The notes under the pieces: model-generated | Told to the model about the DNA's origin: nothing | The model's input: only the letters and a program-made list of their open reading frames with translations | Databases searched by the model: none | Shown: positions 11,876 through 22,790 of the stretch, one piece after another | Layout of the letters: each line of letters begins with the position of its first letter | Position numbering within the stretch: the first letter of the stretch is position 1 | Assembly (NCBI RefSeq): GCF_027579695.1 | Contig: NC_083589.1 | Span: forward strand, 30,692,835-30,756,834 | Direction of reading: 5' to 3' | Length of the DNA stretch: 64,000 nucleotides | Source of the DNA: Neoarius graeffei | Taxonomy: Eukaryota; Chordata; Actinopteri; Siluriformes; Ariidae | Translations under genes and position numbers: made by a program

Positions 11876-12533
11876 AGGGGAACAGAGGGCAATATATAGA
11901 GTAAATATAACAATAAAACACACATTAATGAACCTTATTCAAGACTTACAAAAGTTTTTTGTTCTAAGGTTGGAAAGTTATAGTGTTTTGAAAGTAGCTC
12001 GAGCAAACTATTTCCGCAGTTTGAACAGCCCGCCATGATATTAATTTTATCCAATCAGAATGCACGTTCATTTTCTCTGCGTAACACTCATGACGCATGT
12101 ATGTGCCCGGTTGTGTTGGCTCATTGAGGTTGGGAATAGCACGTGTGAATCGGAAAGTAGGATGAATTGTAAGTGATCGGCTACACAATGCCACAGTGTG
12201 TTGCTTTCGGGTGTAATAACAGGACCGATGGAAAGCATGACGATCCTCCAGACGTGTCTTTTTTCCGGGATCTCTCCATATGATTCGACAGAGCTGTCGC
12301 TTTCACTCGATGCACCCGACGCCATGATTACGCGCTTCTCTCCTAGTGCAGTGGGTAGCGCTGACGTCACGGTCTTTTAAAAATGGCGACTCTTGTGCCG
12401 TTTAGCGTACCGACTATTATAATTACAATTACCAAGATATTTCGTTGTTTTCTAGTATATAAATTTGATAGAATACTTAAGAATACGTTACTTTGTCACG
12501 TCAGCAGCTGTATATATTATATTTGGTACCCCT
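11876..12533. mobile_element. TTAA-flanked MITE carrying a THAP-like start
   Basis: TTAA at 11872-11875 and 12534-12537. Ends AGGGG and CCCCT with looser similarity inward (AATATA/TATATT). It splits a tandem repeat unit, which proves mobility. It contains a short THAP-like open frame at 12188-12283. Confidence 0.75.
12188..12283 (+). pseudogene. THAP zinc-finger-like N-terminus, truncated
   Basis: The frame reads MPQCVAFGCNNRT, continues to DVSFFRDLSI and stops. A start Met followed by C-x4-C and then a SFFRF-like word is the beginning of THAP domains (C2CH DNA-binding fold, also found in P-element transposases). Only the first 31 residues are present; the downstream CxxH part is missing. 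Identification rests on this short motif, so confidence is moderate. Confidence 0.5.
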
Positions 12534-12838
12534 TTAAATCGTGTCTCCTCCGTCCTTCAGTTCTCAATGGATTTCAGTTCTGATTGTTTGTTTTATTTGA
12601 ACGAACTCGACCTTCTGCACAGCACTCGGTCGCTGTATTGTCAATTTTTTGCGAACAAATTAGTCATTAGGTCAACTTGATACAATTCTCGTCAGAAGAA
12701 AATGTATCTCCTGTTTCATTTATCATGCGAATTCAGTTCCGATTGATGTTTTGGGTCGATCTGCCCTCGGGGAACAAAATTTAGTCCTTTATTGATTTTC
12801 CTGTTGTAAACTATTTGTCGTGAAGGTTGCTCCTCGCT

Positions 12839-14143
12839 CACATTGTCACATTTCAGGTCTGTTTGATGTTTCGACCGTCATGGCTGTTTTGATGGCAGGC
12901 CAGATGAGTGACTACGTCCTTGACGTTCTGGTTTCTGTTAATGAAAATGTGTTCCTTAATTAGTTGAATTAATTCTGATTCTCAGTCTAGTCATTATCGT
13001 ACAGCTCCATCCACCTCCTGTTTTTTTTTTTCCCCCCTTTACTACTCCTTCTCTCCGTTCTCCAGACTGCTAGTAAACACAGACTCGACTTTATTTTTCT
13101 TGCCTCCAGCCTCTTGCTCTCCCTTTTCCCAGAAGAGACATGAATGTTGCATGTGAGATGAAGGATCCATCATCTGTGTATATGTGAAGGTAACGACCTA
13201 CTTCTCGACAAAACAGCCTTTTACCGTGCCGACATGGCAACCGTATCTGAGAAATGGTTTCCAGACACGTGGTGTTTCATTAATAAAATGCTGTGTCCTT
13301 GTTCTCTATGGCGAGATCGAGGTGTTTTGGTGCTGGCTGCCATGGCAACTATTACATTTGGGTTCATAGCGAAGCTACAAAGGTCTCTTGCAGATTTGCC
13401 TTTCATAATGCGATCTTGACAGAGAAGTGAGCCGTGTACACAGAGCTTTGCTAAAGCCAGGAGAATGGATGAGCACTTCCTGGTTCGAGAATGAGAATGG
13501 TGTGTGTGTGGTAGGCGATAAGTGCTTTTGTGAATGTATTATGACTTTTTAATGAAACACAGAGCCTGCCTCTTTATCAAATCAGCTTCAGTAAAATGTC
13601 TCCCTGAGTACATCATTGCTTGCTTATTTAAAAGCTCACGCTTAAGTTGACGTCACTCAGTCACACACGCGCACGCCAGATCTTTGAAACCAGAAGCAGT
13701 CTGGACTCTGGATAAAGCACCCTCTCTTTTATCTATTTGATTATAATGTGTATATAAATTAAATCTGTAATATAGCTTAGAGAACTGTGTATCCTCAAGC
13801 ACAGAGTCGATGTTTTGACATAATTTGGTTGGTTTACGAAGAGTCAGGATGTGCTCTGGCACTCGCGGCTAATTTACGTAGCAGTGTTAAACACACTCCG
13901 GTTCAGCACAGACCCTCGGGTCAGTTCTTTTACCTGTCCGAGTTGAACACGGTTGTCGTCAGTGCACAAACGTATACAAGTGGGATTTCTGGCTTCTGGA
14001 AGACTTCCAAAGTACCACGATTGCAAATGTGTCTGACTGTAGTAATATGTAGATACCGTGCTGAAATGACCTGAGGAGTTCATTTACCTTGCTTGCAAAG
14101 AGGGCGCTTATTTGCCAGATTGAAAAAAAAAAAATTATATAAA
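12839..14143. other. no gene recognised
   Basis: Presumed intergenic or upstream intron sequence of tmcc3. Nothing with coding signature and no delimited repeat. Confidence 0.45.
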
Positions 14144-14152
14144 AATTAAGCA

Positions 14153-14527
14153 GGCGGCACGGTGGTGTAGTGGTTAGCGCTGTCACCTCACAGCAAGAAG
14201 GTCCGGGTTCGAGCACCGTGGCCGGCGAGGGCCTTTCTGTGCGGAGTTTGCATGTTCTCCCCGTGTCCGTGTGGGTTTCCTCCGGGTGCTCCGGTTTCCC
14301 CCACAGTCCAAAGACATGCAGGTTAGGTTAACTGGTGACTCTAAATTGACCGTAGGTGTGAATGTGAGTGTGAATGGTTGTCTGCGTCTATGTGTCAGCC
14401 CTGTGATGACCTGGCGACTTGTCCAGGGTGTACCCCGCCTTTCGCCCGTAGTCAGCTGGGATAGGCTCCAGCTTGCCTGCGACCCTGTAGAACAGGATAA
14501 AGCGGCTAGAGATAATGAGATGAGATG
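14153..14527 (+). mobile_element. tRNA-derived SINE copy b
   Basis: Full length, head GCGGCACGGTGGTGTAGTGG to tail GATGAGATG, flanked by the 9-bp duplication AATTAAGCA (14144-14152 and 14528-14536). Confidence 0.93.
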
Positions 14528-14572
14528 AATTAAGCATAACCACTTAACACTGCCATTGGATAAGGTATTTAA

Positions 14573-15226
14573 AGCTAGACTGCCTTTCAGATATTAAGTC
14601 TAGGTCATAAAAAGAATTTTCCCCGACACCCGGTTATTTTTGTTTAGTGGATCGAAACCTACCGAATTCGAATCACAAACTTCCAATTTTATTAGTTTTT
14701 AAAAATAGAACAATTAATGTATTTAGGGCCATGTGGCCTTAAATTCACTGCGATTTTAAATTTTTTTCCTGCTTCATCATAGCGCAATACAAGATACTAG
14801 TACGTCATGCATGACGTGGTGGGCTTTCCCCGTTCACGCAAGGCATTGTGGGACACAAAATGGAGGACGTGAGCGTGCGAATGAAACGTGAAAGACCGAA
14901 GGGAAAACAAGAAGAAAAGACGTTATGTTATATACAAAGGAAAGGACCAAGCTAATAAATATCGGCGCTCAGCGAGCACCTCGGTGCGATCAGCTGTTCG
15001 TTTAGCAACAGAATGATGTAACTGTCAGTGCACGCTCAAAGTAAACCTGTAGATGGCAGTAATGCAACACTGTGGATGCCAGCTGCTGTAAAAGTCAAAA
15101 GAAGACGAAAAAGAAGGTAAACCTGCGCATGCGCATACACACGGACTTCCTCTGTCTGCTTGACTGCGCAAAGTGAGCGATTTCATGCATCCCCTCAAAT
15201 TAAATCACTTCCCAGCCACAGAATGG
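14573..15226 (-). mobile_element. TTAA-type MITE S, copy 1 (one end missing)
   Basis: Begins after TTAA (14569-14572) with AGCTAGACTGCCTTTC and follows copy 3 (44066-44871) in reverse. Similarity stops near CCACAGAATGG at about 15222, so roughly 100 bases including the other inverted end are lost. Confidence 0.75.
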
Positions 15227-15943
15227 TCTGTTTTATGGACTCGAAAGAGCGTCTACTTTTAATACAGCTTGGGTACACCGAAGGATTATTTCTCTGGCTA
15301 AATATAAATAGCTTCAATAAGAACGATACCTTTTTTGATCATTGCAAAATAAGGTAACGAATAAAACGAGGCATTATGTTAAACTGCCATTGTAGCGAAA
15401 GGCTGTTATTGCGGTAGCACTGGTAATATCTAGCCTGCGCTTTTGAATGGGTTGCTGAGGGTCTTTTTGAGGGCGTCATCAAGGTGGAACATAGGGCTGT
15501 GCGATATGGGAAAAAATGAATATCCCGATACATTTTCTCCATTTCACGATATACGATATATATCTCGATATATTTAAATCTCCTCTAAAGGACCCCATGA
15601 AATCTAACTTTTACTCTTTACTGTTTTCACTCCAATCCCTGCAGATTAAATAACATTCTTGGTTAACTTTTACAGGTGGTTTTCAACAATACGTTTTAAA
15701 TTGTCATGTTAGTGATTAATCACAGTTGAATTGAAATAAGACTGTTTTTATTCAACAAAGATGTGGCACAAACTGCAAAAACAATCTTAAAAATTGCAAC
15801 AAAGGGGCAAAACAATACAGAGCTGCTCAGAGCTCAAACCAATAAAGTGCAGCTCAACACTGAGAGAGACATTTAGCCTAAATAAGAAAAGTGCTCTTTC
15901 ATTAAATTATTTAAAAAAATAGATCTCCAAGCTATTAACCTGA

Positions 15944-16534
15944 CTACTGAGAACCACTGGAACATTCACAACAGAGAGAGAGAGAGATTGAGGGAGAGAA
16001 GAGAGAGATCTGCAAAACATCATTTTTCTCTTTGCACACTTTTGAACTGAGTGTTTTCTGGCTCCGCCTCTCAGATGTGTAGAATTCCGGTATTGCCTTC
16101 TCTGTAAAATGTCTGCGACCAGGCAACTCATGTTTGGGATCGAGTGTGTTTAGTAATTTTTGGAAGCCTGGTTTTTCCACTATACTAATTGGGATCATGT
16201 CTTCGGCAATGAAGTGAGTGATTGCATCCGTTATAGCTCTCCATCTCTGACTCGTTTTCTCATATGGGGGGGCTTTGGAGAACGAGGCCGCTAGGGTCAT
16301 TTGTTTAGCTTGTGGGCAAGTAGTTCGGAGTTGAAGAGACTCTTCATACTGTACCGGGTGAGTTTCAGGTGATGGAACATATTTGTAGTGCTGCTGCCTT
16401 TTGTGATGACAGGTTTTTTTTGCACACTTTACAAACTGGCATTTGCTGTTCCACGTCCTCCTCGCGATATCCAAAAAATGCCAGATGACTGACCCCTTAC
16501 TCGTTCTTTTAGGAACCAATTCGTCCGCTTCCAT
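15944..16534 (-). pseudogene. hAT (ZBED-like) transposase N-terminal fragment
   Basis: Open frame of 196 residues starting MEADELVPKRTSKGSVIWHF (a start of BED zinc-finger type: aromatic, S-x-I/V-W-x-F). A CQFVKCAKKTCHHK segment may be the degraded metal site. Further on, AITDAITHFIAEDMIPISIV and PGFQKLLNTLDPKHELPGR match the first catalytic-domain region of ZBED/hAT transposases. The remainder, including the catalytic C-terminus and dimerisation domain, is gone. Low-complexity S/L-rich sequence forms the tail of the frame. Confidence 0.8.
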
Positions 16535-16645
16535 TTTTAATTTGTCGCTGAAATTGACAGAGCTTACACGGTAGCCTATGCAACACCAGCGATTGCACGA
16601 ACTGAGTCAGCGCTGTAAACCGCAACTAGAAAATCTTCCCGCCGG

Positions 16646-16725
16646 CAGTGTTGCCAGATACTGCTGACGTTTTCCAGCCCAAAATATGTTCAAAACGCAC
16701 TTAAAACTGCCCAATCTGGCAACAC
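16646..16725. repeat. second copy of the CAGTGTTGCCAGAT MITE, inside hAT
   Basis: Reverse orientation relative to 9031-9121, with matching interior (TGCTGACGTTTTCCAGCCCA). It is flanked by a 24-base near-perfect direct repeat (AACCG-C/A-AACTAGAAAATC...) at 16618-16641 and 16726-16749, much longer than a hAT duplication. Confidence 0.75.
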
Positions 16726-17021
16726 AACCGAAACTAGAAAATCTTCCCGGAAGTTCCTTTCAGCACTGAGATGTCGCCTGGGATTGGTTGGCAAGTGCGT
16801 GATTTTTTTGTTTTCTTTACCCTTAGGCAGCCTCTCGCGTTACTGCCTGAGGGACAGGGAGAAAACCACCGGGAAAGGTTTTAAACAAACGCAACAAACA
16901 CAAGTCGGAAGATGACCATAAAATACTCGATAGTTACGATATAATAATTTTATGTATCGCACACAGAATTTTCGGCGATATATCAAGTATATTCGATATA
17001 TCGCACAGCCCTAGTGGAACA

Positions 17022-17450
17022 CCATGGAGTCCATCACCATAGAGACCGCACATCTGCAGTGCGAAGGTATTGAGTAAAGGTCTGCTCAAATAAACAGAAG
17101 GTTGTGAGCTCATTCCTTGAATGCCAGAGTGTCACTTTGAAACAACCATGCCAAAAGACCTGACTTGAGCATTCTTGCTGCTTTCTGGTTATTTTCTAAT
17201 CTTGGAAGCCAGACCTTCGTTAGAGTCTTTCGCCAATCTCACCAGTTATTTTGCCAGTGAGTATGGCAAGAACCGCCTACGTTGACAAATTGGGTAATAT
17301 GACTGACATGGCAGATGACTAACCAGAGACCTTTTCCTGTAGCCCAGTCATAAACATGTAGGACTTTCATATACTCACTCACTACTTAATGCTTCACACA
17401 GCTCTGTAATACATTTTAACGATTGGATTTTGTTAAGGTTTTACAGTCCA
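17022..17450. other. no gene recognised
   Basis: Non-coding between two hAT elements. Confidence 0.4.
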
Positions 17451-17458
17451 GTGATGAT

Positions 17459-18041
17459 TAGGGTGCATCAGTTCCTCTCACTTTTTCATAAAATCTGCTG
17501 CATTTTTGTTTGGGTGTTCCTTTTCATTCAAAAGTCTAATGGTGGCACCATGAGGTTCATTTTTTGCCAAAAAACGCTTATTTTATGTTTTCGCGTAAGG
17601 TTTAAATCACAATGTTGGACTCCATTTATTGATTTCTTGTGACCCAGAGATCATGTTAAGAACCTTTGCAAGGGATCGAGAAGCATTAATGTGATTCATA
17701 ATACATTTGTATTGTTTAAAAGTAGTTGAACAATGATTCAATGAACAGCTAAAACTCAAACTGTGCTTGATAATATATTTAGAATATGTACTAAAAATGT
17801 GTATCTAAGATATTTGGTATACTCTATAAGGTGCCATAATGTTTCATGAAAAGTGATTTGAAATTTTGTCATAAAATAGCAGCTTTTTCCATAACTTTGA
17901 GCTTCTGGTGCCACCATTAAACTTTTGAATTTTGTCAAAATGTTTCACCCAGTGTGTTTTCTTACCAAAAGGGATATAAAAACAAAAATGCATCATGATC
18001 GGTGGAACTTTTCATTTTTAGGGGGCAACTGATGCACCCTA
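17459..18041. mobile_element. hAT MITE (TAGGGTGCATCAGTT)
   Basis: 583 bp, ends TAGGGTGCATCAGTT and AACTGATGCACCCTA. Perfect 8-bp duplication GTGATGAT at 17451-17458 and 18042-18049. Non-coding. It sits 217 bases before a tmcc3 exon. Confidence 0.95.
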
Positions 18042-18258
18042 GTGATGATGCCGGGTTCCAACTTGCACTAAAGGTCAGAGGGTTGTGTTCAAAACCAGCG
18101 TACAGAAGTGCTGGAAGCCAATCAGATTGCAGCCTTCCAGTTCTTTGAAGGTTGTAGGCAGAATAGTGGACAAAAGGTATCAGAGGTTGTGTGTCCTGTG
18201 GGCGGAGCATCTGAGGTTGGGAGTAAATTCTGTGTTTTCTCTCCATGTCTGTCTGCAG

Positions 18259-19184
18259 TCGGAGCGAGCGGCTGAGGGGATCAGTCTCCCAGGCATAATG
18301 CAGTGTGGCAGTTCAGAGTTGTGTCTGGAGCTTGAGAGCGACACAACTGTCCGGGATGGAACGCGTGCTCGGCTGGGTCTGGACAGCCTGCAGCAGAAGA
18401 TGCTGAAGGTGACGGAGCAGCTGCGTATTGAGCAGACTTTGAGGGACGAAAACGTGGCAGAGTACCTGAAGCTCATCGATACTGCCGACAAGCAGCAAAG
18501 CAGTCGCATCAAGCACGTGTTTGAGAAGAAGAACCAGAAGTCTGCGCAGACCATAGCACAGCTCCAACGCAAGCTCGAGCAGTACCACCGGAAGATCAAG
18601 GAGTGTGATACGGCCGCGTCGGCCAACGGCACCAAACAGACACAGATGCCTGGCAAAGATGGTAAAGAAGCATCCAGGGACAGCCTGAAGGACTGCGCCA
18701 AGGAGGCAGGGGCCAGAGCAAGTGGCCGAAACCAACAATTGGACAAGGTGAAGATGGCGGGCCCAGGCGTCTCACTCTCGCCACCGTTCTTCTTCAACAA
18801 GTCACGAGGCTTTGCCAGTCTCATCCGCAACAAATTCGGCAGCGCCGACAACATCGCACACCTGAAGAGCACGATGGAGACGGGAAGCGGGCTGACAGCC
18901 GAGGGGGCAGGGCGAGCACTGAGTGGCAGTGCCACGCTAACGAGCAAGCCGAAGTATCCGAGCGACGACGAGTGCTCAACAGGCACATCAGCATCAGCAG
19001 AGAGCAGCGGGCAGGCTGAGGGGGGGCAGGTGGAGAGTGTGAGCAGAATGAACGATGCTCTAGAGGAGGTGAGGGAGCTCCGAGAGGCACAAGGTCACCT
19101 CACCGAGGACATCGAAAGCCTGAGGAGCCAGACCAAACGTAATTACGGCTTCGTCTCACAGATGCTACAGGAAGAGCGCTACAG
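18259..19184 (+). CDS. tmcc3: TMCC3-like protein, first coding exon in window
   Basis: Large internal exon of a transmembrane and coiled-coil (TMCC) family protein, an ER membrane family. The acceptor is the ag at 18257-18258 (gtctgcag) and the donor is gt at 19185 after GAGCGCTACAG; the exon leaves two bases (AG) for the next codon. Visible family blocks, in order: a coiled coil starting LDSLQQKMLKVTEQL, NVAEYLKLIDTADKQQ, RIKHVFEKKNQKSAQTIAQL, then PGVSLSPPFFFNKSR, LIRNKFGSADNIAHLK, KPKYPSDDECSTGTS and the second coil running to EERYR. From memory of the family, the PGVSL-PP-FNKSR block and the SDDECS-GTS block fit TMCC3 better than TMCC1/2. The open frame upstream of 18259 has no support and is taken as intron. 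An in-frame ATG at 18298 exists, but the family's exon continues upstream of it, so a further 5' coding exon outside the window is likely. Confidence 0.9.
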
Positions 19185-19332
19185 GTACGCAAACTATTAA
19201 CGATGGTGAAAAACAGTAACTTTGAAATGCTTAAAATCTCATGTTCTACTTTTACTTGCTTAATGTAGGTCTTTTGAAACATATATTTTCCTGAACAATT
19301 AGGGTCGACGTCCCTTTGTGTGATACTTGATG

Positions 19333-19811
19333 TACAAAAGTCTTCGGCACGTAAAGAAACGCCGCAGATCAAAAATGGCTTAGAAAAGAATGAAATGAAA
19401 TGTTTTCAACATTTAAAACGTGCTATAAACAGTGAGCAGTAAGCCAAAATAAATGAAACAAAGTCAGTATTTGGTGTGAGATGAAATTCGCTTTGCTTTT
19501 AAAAAAAAAAAATGTATAGTAGTCTGAGGTCCAGTGAGTGCAGTTTTATGCGGAAATGAGCTGTAGGTTTTACTGAGCATCTTCCAGAACCTTCACAGTT
19601 CTTCTGGACACTTTGACTGTCACACTCGCTTCTTCATTTTGCACCAAAACCCTGTAACCTTCATTACGTTTTCTTTTTTAATCTGAAAAGTGCTCTCTTG
19701 TGTAATATGCTGCTCAGGTACCGACTCGATAATGTAGAAGTCATCAAATAGAAATCCATAACAAAGTTTGTCTTAAAAAAAGGGGTGCAGAAGACTTTTG
19801 AGCAGTACTGT
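19333..19811. mobile_element. Tc1/mariner-type MITE (AAAAGTCTT ends)
   Basis: Left CAAAAGTCTTCGGCAC and right TGCAGAAGACTTTTG followed by AGCAGTACTGTA. A fragment with the same right end occurs at about 37030-37145. No coding. Confidence 0.6.
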
Positions 19812-19836
19812 ATATCACCCGTTTAATTAAACACAA

Positions 19837-21276
19837 GGGTCTGTCTTTAAATATACTCAGTCAATAAACTATCCGGTTTTGAATGGTGATGTTGGTTTTA
19901 ATTTGAAATAAAATGATGAAAGAAATAATACAGATAAAACTAAATCTTTGTTGTGAATACTCTATTCAGAATTTGGCAAAAATTCTGCAAATTTGTGGAC
20001 AAATAGCGGCTCGATCTGGGACATGATAAACGGTCGACTACATCGCATTCCCTTAAAAAGGTTGTAGTCCACTGAAAAGTCTACAGTTATCACTAATTAA
20101 TTGTATTTTAAGTTGTAACTTTATACGCCTAAGGATTGGTGCGCTCACAGAATAATCATAACCGTAATAAAACATCATGCAAAATATTCGATCACCGTTG
20201 TAACTCCATTTTCCGCAGACCCAAAACCAATACGATCGTGTGTTTTGATCTAAACGGAAAGCCTCAGGGTCAAGGTCACGACCTCACCAAAAGTAGTAAC
20301 TTAAAATCACGACGCCATATAAACATTTAGTTATAAATCTGCGATTTTTTTTATTTATTTATTTTTTTTAAATAAACGAAAGCTGAAAGTTCGGTATAGA
20401 ATATGTTTCTTACAGAATATGTTACGATGGTAGCTGGTCCTGTATGAATTTCTGAGCTATAAAATGAGTTGTAGTCTTTTTTTTTTTTACCGTAGCGTGT
20501 TATCGTGCTTCCATTTGCGGTCTTTGTTACACGAGTGATCTGTTCGGACGTTATCACTGAAAGTGAGTTTTGACGGTTTTGTTTTAGTCTTGCAGTATAA
20601 GGCAATAGAATATTTCTTTTTCATCTTACTTTCATATTTCGTAGTGTTTGCGTATTTTTGGCCAATATTTTGCGACCATGGTCAATTTAGATCGAACTTT
20701 GGATAGAATCTACGGCCAGTCATTTTGCCCCGCCCCCGCCTCGCGCTCCGTCCGGTGCGGTAGTGATGTCCCGTTGCTCGCGCGCCGCAGCAGAGACCCG
20801 CGCGACCTTCAGCCGGTACAGTCGCTGTTCTTTTACCAGCGCCGTTATTCTCATCTTTCCGGTGTGTTCTTGATTTTTCCGGTGTGTCCTATTTCGCCAT
20901 ATCAAACACCCAAAATGTATCATATTATTCATATTTAAGTGAATAATCAATTCAGTCATCATAACTCGGCATTTTTAACCCAAGCAATCAAAAAGAGGAA
21001 ATTTATTCAATATTTTCACTCCTCTGTGAAGGAGGGGCTTTAATTCTTCATGATGGAGTTATTTTATATGGAAATCAATTTTACAAAAGCATTTGGATTT
21101 TCATCAAAAATATCCACAGTGGAGGCCAGATAAAGCAAGATACTATCTTTATTCTTATTAAACATGCCAAAAGAAACATTGAGTGTTGGGTAAATGCAAA
21201 AAAAAAAAGTAAAATTAGAAAATTTATTTTTTGACCATAATGTCCCAAATGAGAGAGCAGTTTCTGAGACCGACAC
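19837..21276 (+). mobile_element. TIR element W, copy 1
   Basis: Non-coding 1.4-kb element. It matches the reverse complement of 49961-51476 along its length. Left end GGGTCTGTCT lacks about 30 bases present in copy 2; right end CAGTTTCTGAGACCGAC. The interior includes a CpG-rich patch at about 20725-20820 that looks like a captured promoter-like sequence. Confidence 0.75.
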
Positions 21277-21812
21277 ATAAACAAAAACAATTTTGAAAGT
21301 ATTAGATGTGTGAGTAGTTAGTGATTTTTATTATGTCTTTTCTTGGATAAATCTCAAATGATGCTTTATTGGGCATATATTATACTACAGTTGTTCTACA
21401 ATGCTGTTATCTTAGACACCTATGTAGTGCACAGGCCTGGAATTCAACAATATTCATTTTTATTTTATCCACATTCACTGGATATGAGCAGCCGCGTGCT
21501 CTGATTGGTGACTCTACTATGAGGATATCAGCTCATATACCGTGAGTAGAGAAAAACAAAATGCCGGAGCGTGTCGTTGAACCAACTGAGGATGAAAATA
21601 AAAACTCTATCAAGTATTTACTAAATAACTAAAAGAATATGAAAATATATATATATAATGTACGTACGTACGTATATATTATTTCCCAGCTGGGAGGTCC
21701 GCATGGTGAAATATCATGACTGAGGTCTTGAAAATACTGAGCGAGGCCCTCTGGGCCGAGGTCAGTATTCAAGGCCGAGGTCACGGTATTTCACCATACG
21801 GACCGACCTTAA

Positions 21813-22522
21813 AGGAACAGTCCAGCGTACTTCCATAATGAAATATGCTCTTATCTGAATTGAGACGAGCTGCTCCGTACCTATCCGAGCTTTGCGTGAC
21901 CTCCCAGTCAGTCAGACGCGCTGTCACTCCTGTTAGCAATGTAGCTAGGCTCAGCATGGCCAACGGTATTTTTTGGGGCTGTAGTTAGATGCGACCAAAC
22001 TCTTGCACGTTTTTCCTGTTTACATAGGTTTATATGACCAGTGATATGAAACAAAGTTCAGTTACACAAATTGAAACGTGGCGATTTTCTATGCTATGGA
22101 AAGTCCGCACTATAATGACAGGCGTACTAACACCTTCTGCGCGCTTCGGCAGCGCATTGATATCTGAGCTCCGTATCAATGCGCTGCCAAAGCGCGCAGA
22201 AGGTGTTAGTACGCCTGTCATTATAGTGCGGACTTTCCATAGCATAGAAAATCGCCACGTTTCAATTTGTGTAACTGAACTTGTTTCATATCACTGGTCA
22301 TATAAACCTATGTAAACAGGAAAAACGCGCAAGAGTTTGGTCGCATCTAACTACAGCCCCAAAAAATACCGTTGGCCATGCTGAGCCTAGCTACATTGCT
22401 AACAGGAGTGACAGCGCGTCTGACTGACTGGGAGGTCGCGCAAAGCTCGGAGAGGTACGGAGCAGCTCGTCTCAATTCAGATAAGAGCATATTTCATTAT
22501 GGAAGTACGGTGGACTGTTCCT
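21813..22522. mobile_element. fold-back element Z, near-perfect 350-bp inverted arms
   Basis: TTAA at 21809-21812 and 22523-22526. The two arms (about 21813-22162 and 22175-22522) are almost perfect reverse complements around GATATCTGAGCTCCGTATC. The inner 270 bases of each arm match R1 (5616-5885). Non-coding as a whole, although the arms produce spurious open frames. Confidence 0.9.
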
Positions 22523-22721
22523 TTAAGCTGGTAAATTTTTTTTTTTCGCGGTCCAAATCCTGCGCTCTGATTGGCTGGCGAGCGGGTCCGTATCCTATGG
22601 TACGGAACCCGGTTATGGACCTCTGATGATTCGCTCGTTCACAACAACAAACAACGTAGTGGTAATTTTTGTCAATATTTATTTTCACATTTCTCAGTAG
22701 AATAGCATTAATTTTACAGCA

Positions 22722-22790
22722 TGGATGGCGATAACGACAGTGTTCACAGCGAAAGCGAGTTTTACTACCCTGAGGAAGAAGAAATAAAAT
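22722..22790 (+). other. acidic open frame in element Y
   Basis: MDGDNDSVHSESEFYYPEEE followed by EIK and a stop. In copy 2 (- strand, about 35330-35394) the equivalent reads MDSDNDSVHSESEFNYPEEE and continues further. A conserved start plus acidic N-terminus suggests a relic first exon of the ancestral autonomous element's protein; no domain is recognised. Confidence 0.4.

Larger units (their letters stand above)
10851..12838 (+). repeat. tandem repeat, unit about 310 bp, interrupted by a SINE and a MITE
   Basis: The anchor CAGTTAAAT/A-CGTGTCTCC recurs near 10853, 11564 and 12535. After removing the SINE (10982-11369 plus 12-bp duplication) the first interval is about 311 bases. Between the second anchor and the next partial unit at 11873 it is 309. 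Each unit consists of two diverged halves of about 155 bases (shared AGTTCTCA, GATTTCAGTTC, ACTTGGTCGTTG words). About three units, imperfect. Confidence 0.8.
15492..17013 (-). mobile_element. hAT transposon with degenerate transposase (TAGGGCTGTGCGATAT)
   Basis: Inverted ends TAGGGCTGTGCGATAT and ATATCGCACAGCCCTA. Perfect 8-bp duplication GTGGAACA at 15484-15491 and 17014-17021. Carries a - strand transposase fragment and a nested small MITE-like segment. Internally deleted, non-autonomous. Confidence 0.95.

Noticed and set aside
14161..14240. tRNA gene at SINE heads
   Set aside because: Box A- and box B-like words are present, but the rest does not fold as an intact tRNA and it is always attached to the SINE body.
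14271..14528. Recurrent protein MGFLRVLRFPPQSKDMQ in seven places
   Set aside because: Translation of the SINE body in one frame; not a gene.
18085..18258. Upstream extension of the tmcc3 frame to ATG at 18085
   Set aside because: The stretch follows a hAT MITE border, has no family similarity, and a good splice acceptor (gtctgcag) sits at 18251-18258 where family similarity begins.
18180..18986. 268-residue open frame on the - strand
   Set aside because: Antisense shadow of the tmcc3 exon; low-complexity S/L/R composition and no domain.
22034..22626. Open frames with repeated MAMLSLATLLTGVTARLTDWEV and MTSDMKQSSV proteins
   Set aside because: Produced by the inverted arms of element Z and by R1; both strands read open because of base composition, with no domain.
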